This document shows positions 63,976 through 64,000 of a stretch of DNA of 64,000 nucleotides, piece by piece (the first letter of the stretch is position 1; the number at the start of each line of letters is the position of its first letter). The notes beneath the pieces are model-generated. The model saw only the letters and a list, made by a program, of their open reading frames with translations. It searched no databases and was not told the origin of the DNA. This stretch comes from Karalla daura (Eukaryota; Chordata; Actinopteri; Chaetodontiformes; Leiognathidae), in NCBI GenBank assembly GCA_029224185.1, contig CM055196.1, positions 22,944,509 through 23,008,508 of the forward strand, given 5' to 3'. The position numbers and the translations under genes were made by a program.

Positions 63976-64000
63976 CTCAGCTCACGCTGCAGACACGCAG

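Overview
This window looks like nuclear DNA of a ray-finned (teleost) fish. The evidence is GT-AG spliced genes, abundant CA/TG microsatellites and minisatellites, a fish-type LINE tail and SINE core motif, and a gene order matching the human 7q31 block SPAM1/HYAL4 - WASL - LMOD2 - ASB15, read in reverse with orientations preserved. Gene models were built by hand from splice signals, reading-frame continuity and recalled family sequences; no alignment was run.

Layout. 1-4.8 kb: no gene I can support, with an 11-bp tandem array and a possible last exon of an unseen transcript. 5.9-8.1 kb (-): PH-20/HYAL4-type hyaluronidase, 3 coding exons, 509 aa. 8.1-18.7 kb: intergenic, with a CTCF-like site. 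19.15-39.38 kb (+): N-WASP (wasl), 11 coding exons, 548 aa, introns full of satellites, long 3' UTR to about 40.9 kb. 40.9-41.8 kb: short gap between convergent 3' ends, filled by a degenerate AGCCT satellite. 41.9-46.0 kb (-): leiomodin-2, 3 coding exons, 491 aa. 46.3-51.9 kb: intergenic, with a 5'-truncated LINE bounded by a 15-bp target duplication and a decayed copy of a multicopy fish gene family (SAMD3-like). 52.5-57.5 kb (-): asb15 copy 1, complete at 9 coding exons, with a probable non-coding first exon and TATA/MEF2 promoter. 58.4-64.0 kb (-): asb15 copy 2, 7 clear coding exons, 5' end beyond the window.

Biology. N-WASP (Arp2/3 activation) and leiomodin (pointed-end actin nucleation in sarcomeres) are both actin regulators. 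The ASB proteins are muscle-associated SOCS-box substrate adaptors for Cullin-5 E3 ligases. The hyaluronidase degrades extracellular hyaluronan. The genes are syntenic, not an operon.

Most notable: (1) a 145-bp segment shared by the two asb15 copies with one difference in 145 positions, inside an exon that otherwise diverges, which suggests gene conversion; (2) a roughly 530-bp pure TG tract starting just inside the 5' splice site of an in-frame, skippable ankyrin exon of asb15 copy 2; (3) two inferred GC-AG introns; (4) several unit-perfect minisatellites next to wasl exons; (5) a dispersed repeat family marked by GGTCACATGACC that recurs at least six times.
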